The notes under the pieces were generated by a model. It ran no database searches and was not told the origin of the DNA. It worked only from the letters and a program-made list of their open reading frames with translations. Positions 14,290 through 16,141 of a stretch of 16,141 nucleotides of DNA are shown here, piece after piece. This DNA comes from DATLSM01 sp049585815 (GTDB lineage Bacteria > Actinomycetota > Thermoleophilia > Solirubrobacterales > 70-9): NCBI GenBank assembly GCA_049585815.1, contig JBAVAR010000087.1, positions 1 to 16,141 of the forward strand. The letters are read 5' to 3'. The position numbers and the translations under genes were made by a program. Each line of letters starts with the position of its first letter. The stretch's first letter is position 1.

Positions 14290-14295
14290 ATTATC
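14290..14295 (-). promoter_or_regulatory. Candidate -10 box for a leaderless pucR-type transcript
   Basis: GATAAT on the minus strand matches five of six bases of TATAAT and ends exactly 6 nt before the ATG of the regulator. It lies in the 17-base gap after the small membrane protein gene. A weak TTTCTC is 17 nt further upstream. No Shine-Dalgarno sequence is present. This is the best of the 6-nt boxes in the window. Confidence 0.45.
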
Positions 14296-14300
14296 CCCGC

Positions 14301-14555
14301 CTACTTGCCGTTGAGAAAGTTGACGATGTCGTTGTAGTAGTAGACGAACAGCAGACCGATCACGACCCCGATCACGAGCAGGACGAGGAGCACGAAGAGA
14401 GAGAGGAACCCGGCGGCGGTCTTCTCCCAGATCCGCCCGTAGGAGCTCAGCGCCGGCGCGAGGATCAGGGTGACGAAGGCGATCAGGCTGATCAGTCCGG
14501 CGGCGCCAAAGAGCAGGTACTGGTTGCCGATCTTGGTCAGCGCGAGGGGGATCAC
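14301..14555 (-). CDS. Small two-helix membrane protein of unknown function
   Basis: I do not recognise this family. GTG at 14555-14553 gives 84 residues and overlaps the stop of the DedA-PAP2 gene as GTGA, which supports this start and implies translational coupling. The protein opens with VIPLALTKIGNQYLLFG, has a first hydrophobic helix at about 13-35, a short linker with RIWEKTAAG, and a second, very hydrophobic helix at about 50-75 (FLSLFVLLVLLVIGVVIGLLF, here split by eye), then YYYNDIVNFLNGK. Both termini are probably on the same side of the membrane. Because it is coupled to DedA-PAP2 it may be a partner or stability factor for that protein; this is inference from position alone. A longer in-frame start at 14636 would overlap the PAP2 coding end and adds an Arg-rich segment. 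Confidence 0.75.
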   Translation of the reverse strand: MIPLALTKIGNQYLLFGAAGLISLIAFVTLILAPALSSYGRIWEKTAAGFLSLFVLLVLLVIGVVIGLLFVYYYNDIVNFLNGK

Positions 14556-16039
14556 CGGCCTGGATTCTGGCGCACTTGGGAGATGACAAGCGCCACCGCT
14601 GCGCAGAAGGAGAAGGCCGCGACGCCGAGCGCCCAACCAGCCGTGACGTCGCTCAGGTAGTGGACGCCGAGGTAAACGCGGGAGAGGCCGACGAGGGCGG
14701 TGAGCGCGATCCCGGCCGCGACCACGGCTGCGCCCCGCGCCATCCCCGGTCGCAGGCGGATGACGATCGTCACCGCCAGCCAGACGTAGAGAACCGAGTA
14801 GGCCGCGTGCCCGCTGGGGAAGGATGAACCGGAGAAGCCCACCAGCGGTTCGGCCGGACGCGGTCGGTCGACCACGGCCTTGATCTCATGGAAGCCGATC
14901 GCGGTCAGCGCCATCCCAGCAATCAGGACCGCCAGCTCCGTCCACCGCCTCCGGGTGGCCAGAAAGCCGGCGCAGAGGAGGGTGATGCCCCAGGCGACAA
15001 AACCCGAGCCGAGCGCGATGATGATCTTGGCCGCCTCGGTGAGCCAGCCGGTGCGCAGGCCTTCGACGATTTCCATCGCGGTGATGTCGCCCGGGGTCGG
15101 GCCCGGTTCATGACCGACGACCACGGCGTAGGAGATGAGGACGAAGAGGGAGACGGCGAGGGCTGCCATCAGCGAGGTGAGCTCCAGGCCGAAGGTCCCC
15201 CCCGGGGTCACCCTGTCCCAGAGGAAGCGAAGCTGAGGCTGGAAGCGCCTGCCGAGGATGATCAGCCAGCGCGTTGCCTTGTGGCGCCCCATCCAGCGCC
15301 CGACGGCGCGGCGGTTTTCGGGCTCGCGGAAGTGGCGGAAGAGGACGACGGCCGCGGCCCCGACGACGATCAGAGCAGCGAGCAGGAAGGCACCCCGTCC
15401 CGCATACTTGGCGGCGGTATCGATGCTGCGCGAGAAGACGTAGCCGATCAGGATGTGGGCGCTGACGAAGAGTCCGCAACCGAGGATGCTGTAGGGGACG
15501 AAGGCGCGATAGCTCATTCCCGAGCTGCCGGCGACAAACGGGGCAAAGGCCCGCAGCAGGCTGACGAAACGGCCGATGAAGATCGTCTTGCCGCCGTGGC
15601 GGCCGAAGTAGTCCTCGACTTTCTCGAAGCGCTCGTGGCTGACCCCGAAACGAGGCCCGTGGCGGATCACGAACTCGCGCCCCAACCGGCGGCCGATCAG
15701 GAAGCTGGTCGTGTCTCCCGCCCAGGCCGCAAACCAGGCGATCCCGATCAACAGATAGATGTCGATCGCACCCTGGCCGGCGACCGCGCCGCCGAGCAAC
15801 ATCACCGTCTCCCCCGGCACGATCATGCCAACGAAGGCGCCCACCTCGGCAAAGGCAAAGACACCGACCAGGAGGTAGGTCCAAGCGCCGAGCGTGTTGG
15901 AGATTTCTTCCAGCAGCCGGTGGAGGTTGAGCTGGCCCAGCTGGCGGCTGAGCAGGTAGTAGCCGGCGATCACGGCGGCCGCGACGGCTGCCAGGAACAG
16001 CCGTTTGCGGTTGCCAAAAAGAGCGCCGGGGAGTTTCAA
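14552..16039 (-). CDS. DedA-family (VTT) transporter fused to PAP2 phosphatase
   Basis: This 495-residue protein joins two membrane domains. Residues about 50-210 are DedA/SNARE-associated: FAFAEVGAFVGMIVPGET (61-78, with acidic Glu65 and PGE), GDTTSFLIGRRLG (108-120) and IGRFVSLLRAFAPFVAG (155-171). DedA proteins include flippases that return undecaprenyl phosphate to the cytoplasmic leaflet. After a basic linker (about 235-280), residues 285-490 are a PAP2 lipid phosphatase with all three motifs: KAVVDRPRP (387-395), PSGH (408-411) and SRVYLGVHYLSD (453-464, catalytic His460 and Asp464). PAP2 enzymes of this kind dephosphorylate lipid pyrophosphates such as C55-PP. The start is TTG at 16039 with GGGAGG 5 nt upstream, overlapping the ispE-like stop as TTGA. 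Domains are certain; the lipid substrate is inferred. Confidence 0.94.
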   Translation of the reverse strand: MKLPGALFGNRKRLFLAAVAAAVIAGYYLLSRQLGQLNLHRLLEEISNTLGAWTYLLVGVFAFAEVGAFVGMIVPGETVMLLGGAVAGQGAIDIYLLIGIAWFAAWAGDTTSFLIGRRLGREFVIRHGPRFGVSHERFEKVEDYFGRHGGKTIFIGRFVSLLRAFAPFVAGSSGMSYRAFVPYSILGCGLFVSAHILIGYVFSRSIDTAAKYAGRGAFLLAALIVVGAAAVVLFRHFREPENRRAVGRWMGRHKATRWLIILGRRFQPQLRFLWDRVTPGGTFGLELTSLMAALAVSLFVLISYAVVVGHEPGPTPGDITAMEIVEGLRTGWLTEAAKIIIALGSGFVAWGITLLCAGFLATRRRWTELAVLIAGMALTAIGFHEIKAVVDRPRPAEPLVGFSGSSFPSGHAAYSVLYVWLAVTIVIRLRPGMARGAAVVAAGIALTALVGLSRVYLGVHYLSDVTAGWALGVAAFSFCAAVALVISQVRQNPGR

Positions 16040-16141
16040 TCTGCCCTCCCGGCCGCGCAGACGATCGCGTCCTCGCGCTCAATGCGGGCGGCGGCGGCGC
16101 GGGCGGCGGCGAGATCGGCGAAGAGGCCGAAGGCTGTGGGG
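16036..16141 (-). CDS. ispE: Probable IspE (4-diphosphocytidyl-2-C-methyl-D-erythritol kinase), C-terminal 34 residues only
   Basis: Only the 3' end is in the window, and it is too short for a confident family call by itself. The minus strand reads an open frame from the window edge to TGA at 16038-16036; the first visible residues are PTAFGLFADLAAARAAAARI, followed by EREDAIVCAAGRAD. This resembles the end of actinobacterial IspE proteins, where GSGPTVFGLF and an Ala-rich helix close the GHMP-kinase C-terminal domain; the GSG would lie just outside. IspE phosphorylates CDP-methylerythritol in the MEP isoprenoid pathway. Location near glmU-prs-rplY-pth-mfd also fits. The stop overlaps the DedA-PAP2 start as TTGA, so the two are coupled. 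Other GHMP kinases are the alternative. Confidence 0.68.
   Translation of the reverse strand, partial: PTAFGLFADLAAARAAAARIEREDAIVCAAGRAD
16045..16050 (-). promoter_or_regulatory. Shine-Dalgarno sequence supporting the TTG start of DedA-PAP2
   Basis: GGGAGG on the minus strand lies 5 nt before the TTG at 16039-16037, inside the last codons of the ispE-like gene. It supports a TTG start, which also forms a TTGA overlap with the upstream stop. Confidence 0.65.

Noticed and set aside
13045..14589. 514-codon reading of the regulator from 14589
   Set aside because: The first 100 or so residues lie over the small membrane protein gene in another frame and are Arg/Pro/Asp-rich without domain features. 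ATG 14283 with GATAAT upstream is preferred.
1..16141. CRISPR arrays, insertion sequences, integrases, rRNA or riboswitches
   Set aside because: I looked for direct repeats with regular spacing, terminal inverted repeats, transposase motifs and conserved RNA leaders and saw none.

Overview
The window is very GC-rich (about two-thirds G+C or more by eye). It uses many GTG and TTG starts and shows the actinobacterial housekeeping order ispE ... glmU-prs ... rplY(bL25)-pth ... mfd. With a PucR-type regulator, a DUF6159-like membrane protein and a Cys-tailed membrane PpiC protein, I infer an actinomycetote, possibly Thermoleophilia/Solirubrobacterales. The phylum call is fairly safe and the class call is a guess, because no rRNA gene is present. 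The locus is chromosomal core; I see no transposase, integrase, phage gene or CRISPR array.

Layout, following the dominant minus strand from right to left. (1) 16141-14301: the last 34 codons of a probable ispE, a DedA-PAP2 fusion membrane protein and an 84-residue two-helix membrane protein, each linked to the next by a 4-base stop/start overlap. (2) 14283-13045: a PucR-type regulator. (3) 13035-12963: tRNA-Gln(TTG), alone on the plus strand. (4) 12892-9120: an HdeD/DUF308 membrane protein, GlmU, PRPP synthetase and a glycerophosphodiester phosphodiesterase. (5) 6834-9123, plus strand: a UbiB/AarF-type atypical kinase and a DUF6159-like membrane protein, converging on the phosphodiesterase so that both genes stop in the same CTAG. 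(6) 6778-1, minus strand: ribosomal protein bL25/CTC, peptidyl-tRNA hydrolase, a crotonase-fold protein, the repair coupling factor Mfd, and a membrane-anchored PpiC/SurA-like protein whose C-terminus leaves the window.

Functionally the window joins precursor supply (IspE for isoprenoids, GlmU for UDP-GlcNAc, Prs for PRPP), translation quality (bL25, Pth, tRNA-Gln), transcription-coupled repair (Mfd) and envelope handling (DedA-PAP2, DUF308, DUF6159, GDPD, PpiC). The most interesting points are: a DedA transporter fused to a PAP2 phosphatase and coupled to an isoprenoid gene, which suggests one-protein undecaprenyl-phosphate recycling; a pth gene that appears to start at CTG; a PpiC protein lacking both parvulin histidines but carrying a four-cysteine tail and atypical codon use; and candidate -10 boxes placed exactly 6 nt before start codons, implying leaderless mRNAs.

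No gene-free stretch exceeds 300 bases. The longest gap, 12893-13044, holds the tRNA and a candidate promoter.
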